A stretch of DNA of 64,000 nucleotides from an uncultured Roseburia sp. (lineage in GTDB: Bacteria; Bacillota; Clostridia; Lachnospirales; Lachnospiraceae): contig CAJUNX010000004.1 in assembly GCA_910587865.1 (NCBI GenBank), positions 85,453-149,452 on the forward strand. Reading direction: 5' to 3'. The position numbers were made by a program, and so were the translations under genes. A model generated the notes under the pieces. The model had not been told where the DNA came from. It was given only the letters and a program-made list of their open reading frames with translations, and searched no databases. Positions 16,127 through 25,246 of the stretch are shown here, piece by piece (positions within the stretch are counted from its first letter, which is position 1; each line of letters begins with the position of its first letter).

Positions 16127-17173
16127 ATGTATCTGCACAAGCATCGGATTATGTTCCTGTTTTTTGCCGTGCTGCTCCTGTTTTCAGGCTGCGGCCCGAA
16201 AGACGGCACAGATGCGATGCCTTCTTCGGAAGCAGACGCAGCGGCCGTACAATCTTCTTCTGCGCCGCGAGAGGTCTCATCCGCCTTCCGCGGCTTCGGA
16301 GCAGATGAGGTTCAGCCAAAAGAAAGCGGCGTAACCTTTACGGACGGCCCGGTCACCTTTGCGGACCCTGTCACCGAGGAGATGCTGCGCGCCATGCTGG
16401 GAAAGCCGGAGGGCGACGTGCTGCACAGCGAGCTCGGGCAGATCTACAAAATCTGCTGGGTCGGTGATCAATACTGGTGCAACCTTCAGTTTAAAAACGA
16501 GGCCGGCGGCAGCGATACGGTATTTAAAGGCGCGCAGCAGCCGGAGTCTCTTGAGGATTTTGCCCTATGCTACAATCTGCAGGATATGGCTTTTGGCTCC
16601 ATTGAGCTGCCGTCGCTTGAGCCCCTCGCCTCGCTGACACAGCTGGAGCGGATCTACTTCGGAGGCACTATCGTCACCGCGGACCGGCTCGACGAGCTGG
16701 CCCTGCTTCCGGCGCTGACACGCATTGAGATGGCTCCCGCCGACTATATGGACTGGAGCGGGGTCACGGACGGCAGCTTTCTGCTCCCCCTTGCGGACCG
16801 GCTCACCTTTCTGGAGGCCAGGGGAAATGTCCACTGGAACCCGGAGGTTCTCTCGCAGATGACCTCCCTTGACAGATTGCTGGTCGAAAACGCGGACAGT
16901 CTCTCTTTCCTCGAGGATCTCACACAGTTAGATAAGCTGGTCCTCTATACTTGCACCGCAGCGGACTGGAGCCCGCTCGCGTCACAAAAAGACCTGACCT
17001 ACCTGGTCATTTCGGGAAACGACCATATGATAATCCAGGTCACGCTGAACGACCTTGTGCCCCTCACCAGCCTGGATTACCTGGCGCTTAGTTTTACAGC
17101 GATCAATAAAAAGTGCTCCAGGCAGGAAGTCATCGACGCCCTTCCTTCCCTGACCGGTTATCATACGTTATAG
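16127..17173 (+). CDS. lipoprotein with leucine-rich-repeat-like region
   Basis: This 348-residue exported lipoprotein has a basic N-terminus, a hydrophobic core and the lipobox LFSGC, with lipid-anchored Cys22. A Ser/Ala/Glu-rich spacer follows. From about residue 150 the protein has a series of Leu-rich units (for example LASLTQLERIYFGG, MTSLDRLLVENA, LTQLDKLVLYTC, LTSLDYLALSF) resembling irregular leucine-rich repeats. AAAGGGGAC lies before the ATG at 16127; an upstream in-frame ATG overlaps the promoter. It is the first gene of an importer operon, 12 bp before the binding-protein gene, so it may be an accessory surface recognition protein. The specific function is unknown. Confidence 0.78.
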   Translation: MYLHKHRIMFLFFAVLLLFSGCGPKDGTDAMPSSEADAAAVQSSSAPREVSSAFRGFGADEVQPKESGVTFTDGPVTFADPVTEEMLRAMLGKPEGDVLHSELGQIYKICWVGDQYWCNLQFKNEAGGSDTVFKGAQQPESLEDFALCYNLQDMAFGSIELPSLEPLASLTQLERIYFGGTIVTADRLDELALLPALTRIEMAPADYMDWSGVTDGSFLLPLADRLTFLEARGNVHWNPEVLSQMTSLDRLLVENADSLSFLEDLTQLDKLVLYTCTAADWSPLASQKDLTYLVISGNDHMIIQVTLNDLVPLTSLDYLALSFTAINKKCSRQEVIDALPSLTGYHTL

Positions 17174-17185
17174 GAGGATCCGCCC

Positions 17186-18538
17186 ATGAAAATACAAAAA
17201 TATCTGCTTCTTGCAGGAATGATGCTGACCGCAGCCGCGGCCTGCGCCTGCGGCAGTCCTGCTGCAAAAGAGAAAACCCTCACGATCTGCGCGGACGGAA
17301 ACGGTCTTGGCGAATCGTATTTAGGGCCGATCCTTGCGGAATTTCAAAACCAGAATCCGGACATTACGCTGCAGGTCACCTATCTTCCGCCCATGAATTC
17401 CACAGACAAAGCGATGACGGAGGAACGGGTCGCTGCGCTTACACGCACGCGCACCGAACTGATGAGCGGCGAAGGCGCGGATCTCTATCTTTTTTTCAAC
17501 CGCGCAGTGTCGGCAGAATCCGAAAACTATATGCTCTTCCCGAATCTGGAACGTCAGATTGCGGGCGGCGTTTTTCACGACCTTGATTTTCTGTTCGAAC
17601 ACCCTGATTTTCATGAAGCGGATTATATTGCCGCGATCGATCAGGCGGGCGTATATGAGGACGCAGCTTATGTTCTGCCGTTAAGCTATGACTGTCCCGC
17701 CATGATCGCTCTTTCGGATCCGCTTAGGGAGAGCGGGTTTGACGAAGCTGCGGCCACAGCCTGTACAACAGCATATGTGGATGCGCTTCTGGCCCTGCCC
17801 GAAGAACAGCGTCCTTATCTGACGGCGACGCTGCCCGCGCTCCTGTTAAACGTACCGTCCGTTCCGCCCGTTCTCGTCTCACAGGCGCAGATTCAGCTGA
17901 ACACTCCTGTCTGGCAGGATCTTCTGCAGAAAAACAGGCAGGTGACCGAAGCGTACCCGGATACGGAGGATGCCTTCTTTCTGGCAATGGACTTTGATAC
18001 GTGTATCGCCGACGGCGCGGTATTTCTAGCCGGCGCCTCCGCAGATCCGGCCTACTCCCTTCGTCTTCTTGAGGACAGCGGATCTCCTGCCCGCCTTCTG
18101 CCGATCCCGAACGAAAACGGCAGTCTGACCGTGATGCCGTATCTGACCGCCGCCGTTTCCTCGGGCTGTGACGATACCGACACCGCCGCACGCCTTCTGC
18201 TCTTTCTGCTCAGCGATACCGTGCAGGGATGTGAAGTGTTAGAATCCGGCGGCAGCAATGCGAGACTGATCTCTTCCGACAACAGCTGGCCGGTGCGGCG
18301 CGGATGTGCGGTCCGCATGACGGAACAGATCACAAGACAGCCTGTCACACCGGGCGAAATCAGCGACGCATTAAAAGCCGATCTGCAGCATATGGAAGAA
18401 CGGGCGGACACCTGTCGTCTCGCCGGCCGGTACGACGCCGGACTTTCTGCCCTGATTGATCCTTATCTGAAAGGCACAAAAGACTGGGAGGAATGCTATG
18501 CAGCGATTGAAAAAGAATGGTCTTACCTGGATGAATAG
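17186..18538 (+). CDS. ABC transporter extracellular solute-binding lipoprotein
   Basis: This 450-residue family 1 binding protein has a signal sequence and lipobox (Cys20 or Cys22 in AAAACACG). After processing, the first strand KTLTICADGNG and segment ILAEFQNQNPDITLQV are typical of sugar-binding proteins of the MalE type. AGGAGG stands 8 bp before the ATG. The substrate is not evident, but the two permeases are of the carbohydrate CUT1 kind. The gene overlaps the first permease gene by 41 bp. It is expected to deliver an oligosaccharide or glycoside to the permeases at the membrane. Confidence 0.87.
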   Translation: MKIQKYLLLAGMMLTAAAACACGSPAAKEKTLTICADGNGLGESYLGPILAEFQNQNPDITLQVTYLPPMNSTDKAMTEERVAALTRTRTELMSGEGADLYLFFNRAVSAESENYMLFPNLERQIAGGVFHDLDFLFEHPDFHEADYIAAIDQAGVYEDAAYVLPLSYDCPAMIALSDPLRESGFDEAAATACTTAYVDALLALPEEQRPYLTATLPALLLNVPSVPPVLVSQAQIQLNTPVWQDLLQKNRQVTEAYPDTEDAFFLAMDFDTCIADGAVFLAGASADPAYSLRLLEDSGSPARLLPIPNENGSLTVMPYLTAAVSSGCDDTDTAARLLLFLLSDTVQGCEVLESGGSNARLISSDNSWPVRRGCAVRMTEQITRQPVTPGEISDALKADLQHMEERADTCRLAGRYDAGLSALIDPYLKGTKDWEECYAAIEKEWSYLDE

Positions 18539-19376
18539 GGGACCGGCATCCCCTCTTCGGCATACACCGCTTTCCCCGCGCAGCCGTCGCCGGCGGCGCA
18601 CGGGGCTTTTGCTGTCCGCACCGGTTTTTCTCGGCGTTCTGGTGTTTTTTGCCCTGCCTTTCTGCATGGTTGCCGGCTACTCGTTCGGCCTGGGCGGCGG
18701 ACAGTCGCGTTTTCTGGGCTTTGAACATTACAGAAAGGTTTTCTCCTCACAGACCTTTCTTCTGGCTGCCGGCAATACGCTTAAGTTTCTGGCGCTCGGC
18801 GTTCCGCTCCTGATCGTTCTGTCGCTTGGCTTAGCGCTTCTTCTTCATCGCGCCCTGCCCGGGACGACCTTTTGCAGCAGCACCATTCTGCTGCCGCTGG
18901 TTCTGCCGATCGCGAGTATCGTGATGCTGACCGAGGGGCTGATTCCTGCGTCCGCGCTCGAGGGGCCGCAGGCTTTTTATGTGCTGCTGGCGCTTTATCT
19001 GTGGAAAAACTGCGGCTATCTGACGATCCTGCTTCTGGCCGGTCTCTCACTGATTCCAAAAGAGCTTTACGATGTCGCCGCAATTGAGGGTGCCGGAGGA
19101 TATGCCCGGCTGCGTTTTATCACCCTGCCGCATCTTGGCCCCTCCCTGACCTTTTCCGTCGTGCTCGCCATCATCAACAGCTTTAAATCCTACCGCGAGG
19201 CATTTCTGCTCGGCGGCAGATATCCTCACGAAAGCATTTATCTGATGCAGCATTTTCTGAACAACAATTTCGAGAATCTAAGCTACGCGCGGCTTGCCGT
19301 GGCCTCCGTGATGACGGCGCTTCCGATTATTGCGTTTACAGTTGTCATTCTCGTCTGCGGAAGGAGGCACTCATGA
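18498..19376 (+). CDS. sugar ABC transporter permease, MalF/UgpA type
   Basis: This 292-residue permease has a basic cytoplasmic N-terminal tail (RSRRRRR) and six membrane helices. The EAA loop that docks to the ATPase is clear: DVAAIEGAGGYARLRFITLPHL near residues 195-215. GGAGG lies just before the ATG, inside the end of the binding-protein gene. It pairs with the following MalG-type permease, overlapping it by four bases (ATGA). No ATPase gene is in the operon, so a shared MsmX-like ATPase encoded elsewhere is inferred. Confidence 0.9.
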   Translation: MQRLKKNGLTWMNRGPASPLRHTPLSPRSRRRRRTGLLLSAPVFLGVLVFFALPFCMVAGYSFGLGGGQSRFLGFEHYRKVFSSQTFLLAAGNTLKFLALGVPLLIVLSLGLALLLHRALPGTTFCSSTILLPLVLPIASIVMLTEGLIPASALEGPQAFYVLLALYLWKNCGYLTILLLAGLSLIPKELYDVAAIEGAGGYARLRFITLPHLGPSLTFSVVLAIINSFKSYREAFLLGGRYPHESIYLMQHFLNNNFENLSYARLAVASVMTALPIIAFTVVILVCGRRHS

Positions 19377-20134
19377 AAAAGAAAGTAAAAAAGATTCCCG
19401 CCGTCTGTCTGATCTTTCTCGCCGCGGCGATAGCGGTCGGTCCGGCGCTCTATCTGCTGTGGGGCTGTCTGGCCAGGCCGCAGGGTTTTTATCTGACCTT
19501 TCTGCGCACGCCTGAATATCTCCTGAAATTCTGGAACAGTCTCGGCGTCTGTCTGATCATTGCGCTCGGCCAGCTGATCGTCAGCTGTATGGGCGGACTC
19601 GCGCTCGCGAAATATCCGATCCCGTTTCAGCGCGTCTTCCTCGGCGCCCTGGTGGTCGTGCTGCTGCTGCCACTGCAGGTCACGCTGGTTCCCAATTATC
19701 TGATCCTGGATAAACTCGGGCTCCTCGGCACCGCATGGGCGCTGATCCTGCCGGGAATCTTTTCCCCGTTCGGAACGATTGTCATGTGGATGACGTTTCG
19801 CGGGGTGCCCGACGAACTGATGGACGCAGCTCAGATGGACGGCGCGGGAACCATGACACAGCTCTGGCGTGTCATGGTTCCCGCCGGACAAAGCGGCGCA
19901 GCCAGTGTTCTGCTGCTGACCTTTGTCGACGCCTGGAACATGGTAGAACAGCCGATGGTTCTCCTGAAAGATCCCTCTCAGTATCCGCTGAGTGTGTTTC
20001 TCGCCTCGCTGGACCGCGAAAACTTTTCCCTGAGTTTTCACAGCGGCCTGCTCTCCATGCTGCCCGCGGTTCTGCTGCTGCTCTATTTTCATCAGGAGCT
20101 CATACAGGGCGGTGAACTGGTTTTGGAAAAATAA
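19373..20134 (+). CDS. sugar ABC transporter permease, MalG/UgpE type
   Basis: This 253-residue permease has six hydrophobic segments. Its EAA loop reads LMDAAQMDGAGTMTQLWRVMVP (about residues 147-168). PLQVTLVPNYLILDKLGLLGT, just before it, is the usual CUT1 signature. The start codon is shared with the stop of the preceding permease (ATGA), indicating translational coupling. It is slightly shorter than typical MalG proteins. It forms the second half of the membrane channel. Confidence 0.9.
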   Translation: MKKKVKKIPAVCLIFLAAAIAVGPALYLLWGCLARPQGFYLTFLRTPEYLLKFWNSLGVCLIIALGQLIVSCMGGLALAKYPIPFQRVFLGALVVVLLLPLQVTLVPNYLILDKLGLLGTAWALILPGIFSPFGTIVMWMTFRGVPDELMDAAQMDGAGTMTQLWRVMVPAGQSGAASVLLLTFVDAWNMVEQPMVLLKDPSQYPLSVFLASLDRENFSLSFHSGLLSMLPAVLLLLYFHQELIQGGELVLEK

Positions 20135-20185
20135 CCGGCTTAAGACGAATCCGGCGACAATCTATCAGAAATCATGAGGTGAATA

Positions 20186-20587
20186 ATGAACAGTGAAAAA
20201 CGACTGGCACTCTGGCTTTCCGCAGGACTTGGCATTCTGCTTCTCATCTGTACCGCTGCATCGCAGATCATCTGGCAGCGTCTGCTGCCGCAGGTACGGA
20301 TCGTGGAAGGCGCCTGGAGCGAAGAGGGCTTTTCCCTCCCCGGAGATGCGCTTTTTGCGTGTCCTCAGGGAGACTGTGTCTATTATATTGAAGAAAAACC
20401 GGGGCGCTTTGGCAGCAGATACCTGGTCCGCCAGGCTTTTGTCACGGTCCTTGATCAGGATGCGAACGCAAATACCGTCACGGTCCGCGGCATCTACAAT
20501 CCCGACTGGGTCTTTGCTGCCGGTGCAGATCTCACGCTCTCCGACGGAATGGAGGTCTTGACGGATCAAAAAGGAGTTTCCCCATGA
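20186..20587 (+). CDS. small membrane-anchored protein, possibly a HlyD-type beta-barrel fragment
   Basis: This 133-residue protein has one N-terminal membrane helix (about 8-26) and an extracytoplasmic beta-rich part. The pattern LPGDALFACPQGDCVYYIEE followed by VRQAFVTVL, VRGIYNPDWV and LSDGMEVLTD resembles the C-terminal barrel of HlyD/MacA adaptor proteins. The rest of an adaptor is missing, so this is a suggestion only. It lies in the importer operon after the second permease (51 bp) and overlaps the AraC-type gene by four bases. Function unknown. Confidence 0.6.
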   Translation: MNSEKRLALWLSAGLGILLLICTAASQIIWQRLLPQVRIVEGAWSEEGFSLPGDALFACPQGDCVYYIEEKPGRFGSRYLVRQAFVTVLDQDANANTVTVRGIYNPDWVFAAGADLTLSDGMEVLTDQKGVSP

Positions 20588-21624
20588 ATCATACGTTTGC
20601 CGCATTAAACAGCCATGAACAGCGTTTTAAAGAAATTTTTCTCGCCCACCCCGGCCTTCACCCTGAACTGCCGCGCTCCCTTTCCGAGCTCGATCAGATC
20701 TCAAAGGCTCAGCCCGAATACCGGATCCTGCGGGAGGAACGCGGCGGTTTCTTTCCGGACAGCGCTCATTTCAGCGAGCGTATCTTCGCGCAGCACAATG
20801 ATGTCGCCGTCACGCTGCACGAGCGCTACAGCCCCTGCTTTATCCATTCACACGACTACTTTGAGATCGCCTACGTCCTTACCGGCTCCTGCACGAATCA
20901 TATTGCCGGGAAATCCGTCACCCAAAAGGCCGGGGATCTCTGCGTGATTTCCCTGTACACGCCGCACGCAGTCAGTGTCTTTTCCGACAATACGATCCTG
21001 ATGAATCTGCTGATCCGCTCAAGCACGTTTGAGCAGACTTTTTTCGGCTCCCTGACGCAGCGGGATGTGCTCTCTTCCTTTTTTTCGCGCGCACTCTACA
21101 CGCCGGATAACCGTTCTTATCTTCTTTTTGAAACAGGAAAGGATGATGAGATCCGCAGACTGATGCTGCGGCTTTATGATGAATTTCACGAAAACAGAAA
21201 ATATGTGGACCGGATGCTGTGCGCCCTTGTCTCGATGCTGTTTACAGAACTGCTGCGCAGTCACGAACACAGCCTGACCGTCCCCAATCCGTCCGGAAAC
21301 AGCAGTGATTCCAACATCATGTTCATTCTGAATTACATTCTTGCACACTATCAGACACTCTCCCTGAGCAAACTGTCTGCCTTTTTCAATTACAGTGAGC
21401 GACAGATGACGCGTATCTTAAAAGATTACACCGGAAAAAGCTTTACTGCCGTGATCCAGGAGATCCGCCTTCAGCGCGCCTGCGAGCTGCTGCGCAACCC
21501 GCAGATTCCGGTCGCCGACATCGCTGCTCACGTGGGATATTCTAACGTCAGCTATTTTTATCATATTTTCAAAACGCAAAACGGCATGACGCCGGCTGCT
21601 TATCGGGAGCGTTTTCGCTATTGA
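20584..21624 (+). CDS. AraC-family transcriptional regulator with cupin sensor domain
   Basis: This 346-residue regulator has an N-terminal cupin-like ligand-binding region (about residues 75-165; SHDYFEIAYVLTGSC, AGDLCVISLYTPHAV). The C-terminal double helix-turn-helix DNA-binding domain (about 245-345) ends in the AraC signature VADIAAHVGYSNVSYFYHIFK. It is the last gene of the importer operon, coupled by ATGA to the small membrane protein gene. It probably controls the operon in response to the imported sugar or a metabolite; no operator was identified. Confidence 0.9.
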   Translation: MNHTFAALNSHEQRFKEIFLAHPGLHPELPRSLSELDQISKAQPEYRILREERGGFFPDSAHFSERIFAQHNDVAVTLHERYSPCFIHSHDYFEIAYVLTGSCTNHIAGKSVTQKAGDLCVISLYTPHAVSVFSDNTILMNLLIRSSTFEQTFFGSLTQRDVLSSFFSRALYTPDNRSYLLFETGKDDEIRRLMLRLYDEFHENRKYVDRMLCALVSMLFTELLRSHEHSLTVPNPSGNSSDSNIMFILNYILAHYQTLSLSKLSAFFNYSERQMTRILKDYTGKSFTAVIQEIRLQRACELLRNPQIPVADIAAHVGYSNVSYFYHIFKTQNGMTPAAYRERFRY

Positions 21625-21638
21625 AAAACGGCTGCCTG

Positions 21639-22508
21639 TCACGCCGCAATCATAATCAGCGTCCCCGCCACGATTCCGGCCAATCCCGCTGCGGAGCGCT
21701 TTGACAGCTTCTCGTGAAACACGATTCTGGAAAAAGCGACGGTCACAAGAATACTGAGCTTATCAATCGGCACGACAATGCTTGCCGGCCCCTCCTGCAG
21801 CGCTTTGTAATAACAGATCCATGACGCACCGGTCGCAAGTCCCGACATACAGATAAATCCAAGCTCCTTCCCGCGGACCTTTTTTACCTCCTGCCATTTT
21901 CCGGTCGCCGGCACCATCAGCCAGGCCATCACGAGCACGACTCCGGTGCGGATCGCCGTCCCGAGGTTCGACTCAACCCCGGTGATTCCCACCTTCGCCA
22001 GAATCGAGGTGAGGCTTGCAAACACCGCTGAGCCCGCCGCGTATAGCAGCCAGCTCTTTTTGGCCGGGTTCACCGGATCGTTCTGCGCTTTCTTTCGCTC
22101 AATCATCAGATATGTGCCCGCTGCGATCAGGACCACCCCGATCCCTTTTAACAGGCTGATACCCTCGTGCAGAAATATAAATGCCATCAGGATCGTGAGA
22201 ACCGTGCTGGATTTATCGATCGGAACCACCTGGTTGATATCTCCGTCCTGCAATGCTTTAAAATAACACAGCCACGAAGCCCCTGTCGCGAGTCCCGACA
22301 GAACTAGAAACAGCAGCGTCTTTCCCTCAATCTGCCGGATGCCCGGCCAGGATCCTGCGAGAAACACCATGATCCATGAAAAAACCAGCACGACAACGGT
22401 GCGGATCGCCGTCGCTACCGCAGAATCCGTCCTTCGGATCCCGCATTTTGCCAGAATCGATGTCACTCCTGCAAAGACCGCCGATCCCACCGCATAGAAA
22501 ATCCACAT
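21639..22508 (-). CDS. EamA/DMT-family transporter
   Basis: This protein of about 289 residues has ten membrane helices in two homologous EamA halves. The duplication is easy to see: SAVFAGVTSILAKCGI with LATGASWLCYFKALQDG in the first half, and SAVFASLTSILAKVGI with LATGASWICYYKALQEG in the second. PIDKSS/PIDKLS follows in each. The start at 22508 is favoured by GGGGGTGAGG just upstream; an ATG-like start eight codons earlier would overlap the exonuclease gene. Substrate unknown; family members export amino acids or metabolites. Confidence 0.9.
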   Translation of the reverse strand: MWIFYAVGSAVFAGVTSILAKCGIRRTDSAVATAIRTVVVLVFSWIMVFLAGSWPGIRQIEGKTLLFLVLSGLATGASWLCYFKALQDGDINQVVPIDKSSTVLTILMAFIFLHEGISLLKGIGVVLIAAGTYLMIERKKAQNDPVNPAKKSWLLYAAGSAVFASLTSILAKVGITGVESNLGTAIRTGVVLVMAWLMVPATGKWQEVKKVRGKELGFICMSGLATGASWICYYKALQEGPASIVVPIDKLSILVTVAFSRIVFHEKLSKRSAAGLAGIVAGTLIMIAA

Positions 22509-22515
22509 GACCGCC

Positions 22516-23244
22516 TCACCCCCTGACGTCAATCTTCCTCGTATACCTGCACTGCGGATAATTCCCGCACCCCATAAACTCCCCGAATTTTCCGCTGCGC
22601 TTTTTTAATTCGCCCCCGCACCGCGGGCAGACCTCCACTTTCATCCCCTGCTGCAGCTTTCCCAGCTCCTCAAAACACTTCTGATTCATCACACAGTCAT
22701 TCAGCGCCCGGTGCGCACCCGCTGCGCTGATGTGAAAATGCTCCGCCAGGTCCGTCAGCTTATAGTGTTTTAACTCCGGCAGACAGCTTTTCGCCATCCA
22801 GAGCGTGTCAATATAGTCGTTCTCCACACTGCGCCCGAACAGCCGCTGCGCGGCATTGCAGACAAAATTCAGGTCAAATGAACCGATGTTGTGTCCCACC
22901 AGCACCGACTTCTCGGCAAAATCGAGAAATGCCCGCAACGCCGCATCGGCCTTCGGCGCATCCGCCACCATCTCGTCCGTAATCCCGTTGACGCGCGTCG
23001 CGCCGTATGGAATGCTCCTCCCCGGATTCACCAGCGTGGAAAATTCCTCCACCGCGGTTCCCTTCTCCACGCGGATCGCGGAAATCTCGATAATCTCGTC
23101 AAAAACCGGACTCATCCCCGTCGTCTCCAGATCAAACACCACATAGTCCGCGACATATTTTGCCAGGCGCTTTCCCTTCTTCGGAACATCCGCTCCGGCT
23201 TTTTCCGTCCCCTGCTGCGTCTCTGTCCTCTGTATCTTCTCCAT
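22516..23244 (-). CDS. DEDDh 3'-5' exonuclease with C-terminal topoisomerase-type zinc ribbon
   Basis: This 242-residue protein has a DnaQ/PolC-epsilon-like exonuclease domain (about residues 33-195). All catalytic motifs are present: VFDLETTG (Asp38, Glu40), GHNIGSFDLNFV and HRALNDC. The tail (about 202-240) is a four-cysteine zinc ribbon (CPRCGGELKKRSGKFGEF, then CGNYPQC) like those repeated at the C-terminus of topoisomerase I. The fusion suggests an exonuclease held on single-stranded or damaged DNA. It ends 7 bp before the DMT transporter start, so the two may be cotranscribed without a functional link. Confidence 0.9.
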   Translation of the reverse strand: MEKIQRTETQQGTEKAGADVPKKGKRLAKYVADYVVFDLETTGMSPVFDEIIEISAIRVEKGTAVEEFSTLVNPGRSIPYGATRVNGITDEMVADAPKADAALRAFLDFAEKSVLVGHNIGSFDLNFVCNAAQRLFGRSVENDYIDTLWMAKSCLPELKHYKLTDLAEHFHISAAGAHRALNDCVMNQKCFEELGKLQQGMKVEVCPRCGGELKKRSGKFGEFMGCGNYPQCRYTRKIDVRG

Positions 23245-23329
23245 CTCTTAATGTATCTCCTCTCCCGTCTCTCACGGATCCGACGCTCTTTTCATCGGCT
23301 TTCCATGGTCTGTTTTCCCCTGTGCCCCC

Positions 23330-23437
23330 TGCTCTGACGGCACCCGGCCAAAATCACGCCATTCTCATTCCTTCCGGGATCCATGCTCTGACCGCACCCG
23401 GCGCATATCGCGCTCCATTCTCATTCCTTTCGGGGTG
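23330..23437. repeat. imperfect 54-bp tandem duplication between genes
   Basis: Two copies (23330-23383 and 23384-23437) share TGCTCTGAC, GCACCCGGC and CCATTCTCATTCCTT segments. They fill the space between the exonuclease start and the exporter stop. No gene or clear terminator is visible in them. Confidence 0.75.
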
Positions 23438-23451
23438 CCCCCTGCGCAGCC

Positions 23452-25221
23452 TTACTCAAACTGCGCCGCATACAGCCGGTAATAAAATCCCCGCTTCTCC
23501 ATCAGGCTTTCATGATTCCCCTGCTCCACGACATCCCCCTGGTGAATCACCAGAATCTGATCCGCATTCTGGATCGTCGAGAGCCGGTGTGCGATCACAA
23601 AGCAGGTTTTCCCTTTCATCAGTTCACGCATCGCCTTCTGGATCCTGCGCTCCGTGCCCGTATCGACATTTGACGTCGCCTCATCCAGAATCAGCATCTT
23701 TGCATCATAAAGCATCGCACGCGCAATCGTCAAAAGCTGCTTCTGCCCCTTTGAGATATTACCGCCGTCCTCGCTGATCACCGTCTCGTATCCCTCCGGG
23801 AGCTGCATGATAAAGGAATGGATATGCGCCGCTTTCGCCGCGGCCACGACCTCCTCCATCGTTGCCCCTTCTTTTCCGTAAGCAATATTTTCAAAAATCG
23901 TCCCTCGGAACACCCATGTCTCCTGCAGCACCATCGCATACGCGCCCCTCACCCCGGCGCGCGTATAATCGCGGATATCCCCGCCCTCGAGCAGGACGCG
24001 CCCCTGATCCACATCGTAAAAACGCATCAGCAGATTGATGATCGTCGTCTTCCCGGCCCCGGTCGGACCCACGATCGCGATCAGCTTCCCGGCATCCGCC
24101 ACGAGGTTTAAATCATGAATAATCGTTTTTTCCCTGTCATATCCGAAAAATACATGTTCAAGCGCAACATTTCCTTTCACCTCATGCGGCGCCTTCGCAC
24201 CCTCTTTATCTTTTAACTCTTCCTCTTCATCCAGCAGCGCAAACACACGCTCCGATGCTGCCAGTGCGGAGTACAGCTCATTGACGATATTGGCGATCTC
24301 GTTGATCGGCCCGGAAAACTTTCGCGAATACAGCACAAATGAGGAAATCTGTCCGAGCGTGATCATCTGCCACATATAAAGCAGCGATCCGAACACCGCG
24401 ATCAGACCAAGTCCGATGTTGTTGATAAATCCGACTGTCGGCCCCATGGTAAGCCCGTAGTAATCCGCGGCGTAGTAGGCATCCGCAGCCGCCATATTGA
24501 TCCGGTCAAACCTCTCCGCAACCCGGTTTTCATATGCATAGGCCATAATCGTCTTCTGGCCGCCGAACATCTCCTCCACAAATCCGTTCATGATCCCGTA
24601 ATTTTTGGAGCGCTTCGCGAACCGCGGCTGTGTGATTTTACGCATTTTCGTCGTGTAGAAAATCGCGGACGGGATCGTGACCAGCGTGACCAGCGCGAGC
24701 ATCGGCGAAAGCATCAGCATCATCACAAACGATCCGATCACCGTCACCAGACTGGTCAGAATCTGCACGACATCTGTCGCGATGCAGGTACACACCACGT
24801 CGATATCATAAGACACGCGGCTGATGATATCCCCCGCCTGATTCTGATCAAAATATCCGACCGGCAGGCGCATCAGTTTTTCAAACACGTCGCCGCGCAT
24901 CTTTCTGGCCACCCATCTGCTGACCTTCATCATCACAAAATGAATCGCGATCGTGATAACAGAGGAACTCACGTAACACAGCAGCATGCGCTCCGCAAAA
25001 TAGAGCACCCTGTCAAACCGTACCTTCCCCGGTCCCGCAGCCGCCTCATTGATCGCGGAACCCGCCAGTCCGGGCCCCAGAAGCGCCAGAATATTACTCA
25101 CAAAACACAGCGCAAACACCGCTGCCAGAATCCATTTGTATTGTCCGATATAAGCGATCAGACGCCGGAATGTCCCTCTCGCATCCTTCGGCTTCCTCCT
25201 CACTGAATCCATTCGCGCCAT
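23452..25221 (-). CDS. ABC exporter half-transporter, multidrug type (subunit with canonical ATPase site)
   Basis: This protein of about 589 residues has six membrane helices (about 30-310) and one ATPase domain. The Walker A is GPTGAGKTT (near 388), the signature is NISKGQKQL, and Walker B with catalytic glutamate is MLILDEATSNVDT. A conserved H-loop histidine follows (VIAHRLST). The start at 25221 follows AAAGGA; a longer frame upstream is unlikely. The preceding gene encodes a second half-transporter with a degenerate site, so the pair should form a heterodimeric exporter of drugs, lipids or peptides. Confidence 0.92.
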   Translation of the reverse strand: MARMDSVRRKPKDARGTFRRLIAYIGQYKWILAAVFALCFVSNILALLGPGLAGSAINEAAAGPGKVRFDRVLYFAERMLLCYVSSSVITIAIHFVMMKVSRWVARKMRGDVFEKLMRLPVGYFDQNQAGDIISRVSYDIDVVCTCIATDVVQILTSLVTVIGSFVMMLMLSPMLALVTLVTIPSAIFYTTKMRKITQPRFAKRSKNYGIMNGFVEEMFGGQKTIMAYAYENRVAERFDRINMAAADAYYAADYYGLTMGPTVGFINNIGLGLIAVFGSLLYMWQMITLGQISSFVLYSRKFSGPINEIANIVNELYSALAASERVFALLDEEEELKDKEGAKAPHEVKGNVALEHVFFGYDREKTIIHDLNLVADAGKLIAIVGPTGAGKTTIINLLMRFYDVDQGRVLLEGGDIRDYTRAGVRGAYAMVLQETWVFRGTIFENIAYGKEGATMEEVVAAAKAAHIHSFIMQLPEGYETVISEDGGNISKGQKQLLTIARAMLYDAKMLILDEATSNVDTGTERRIQKAMRELMKGKTCFVIAHRLSTIQNADQILVIHQGDVVEQGNHESLMEKRGFYYRLYAAQFE

Positions 25222-25246
25222 AGAAATCTTTCCTTTCCAATTCAAA

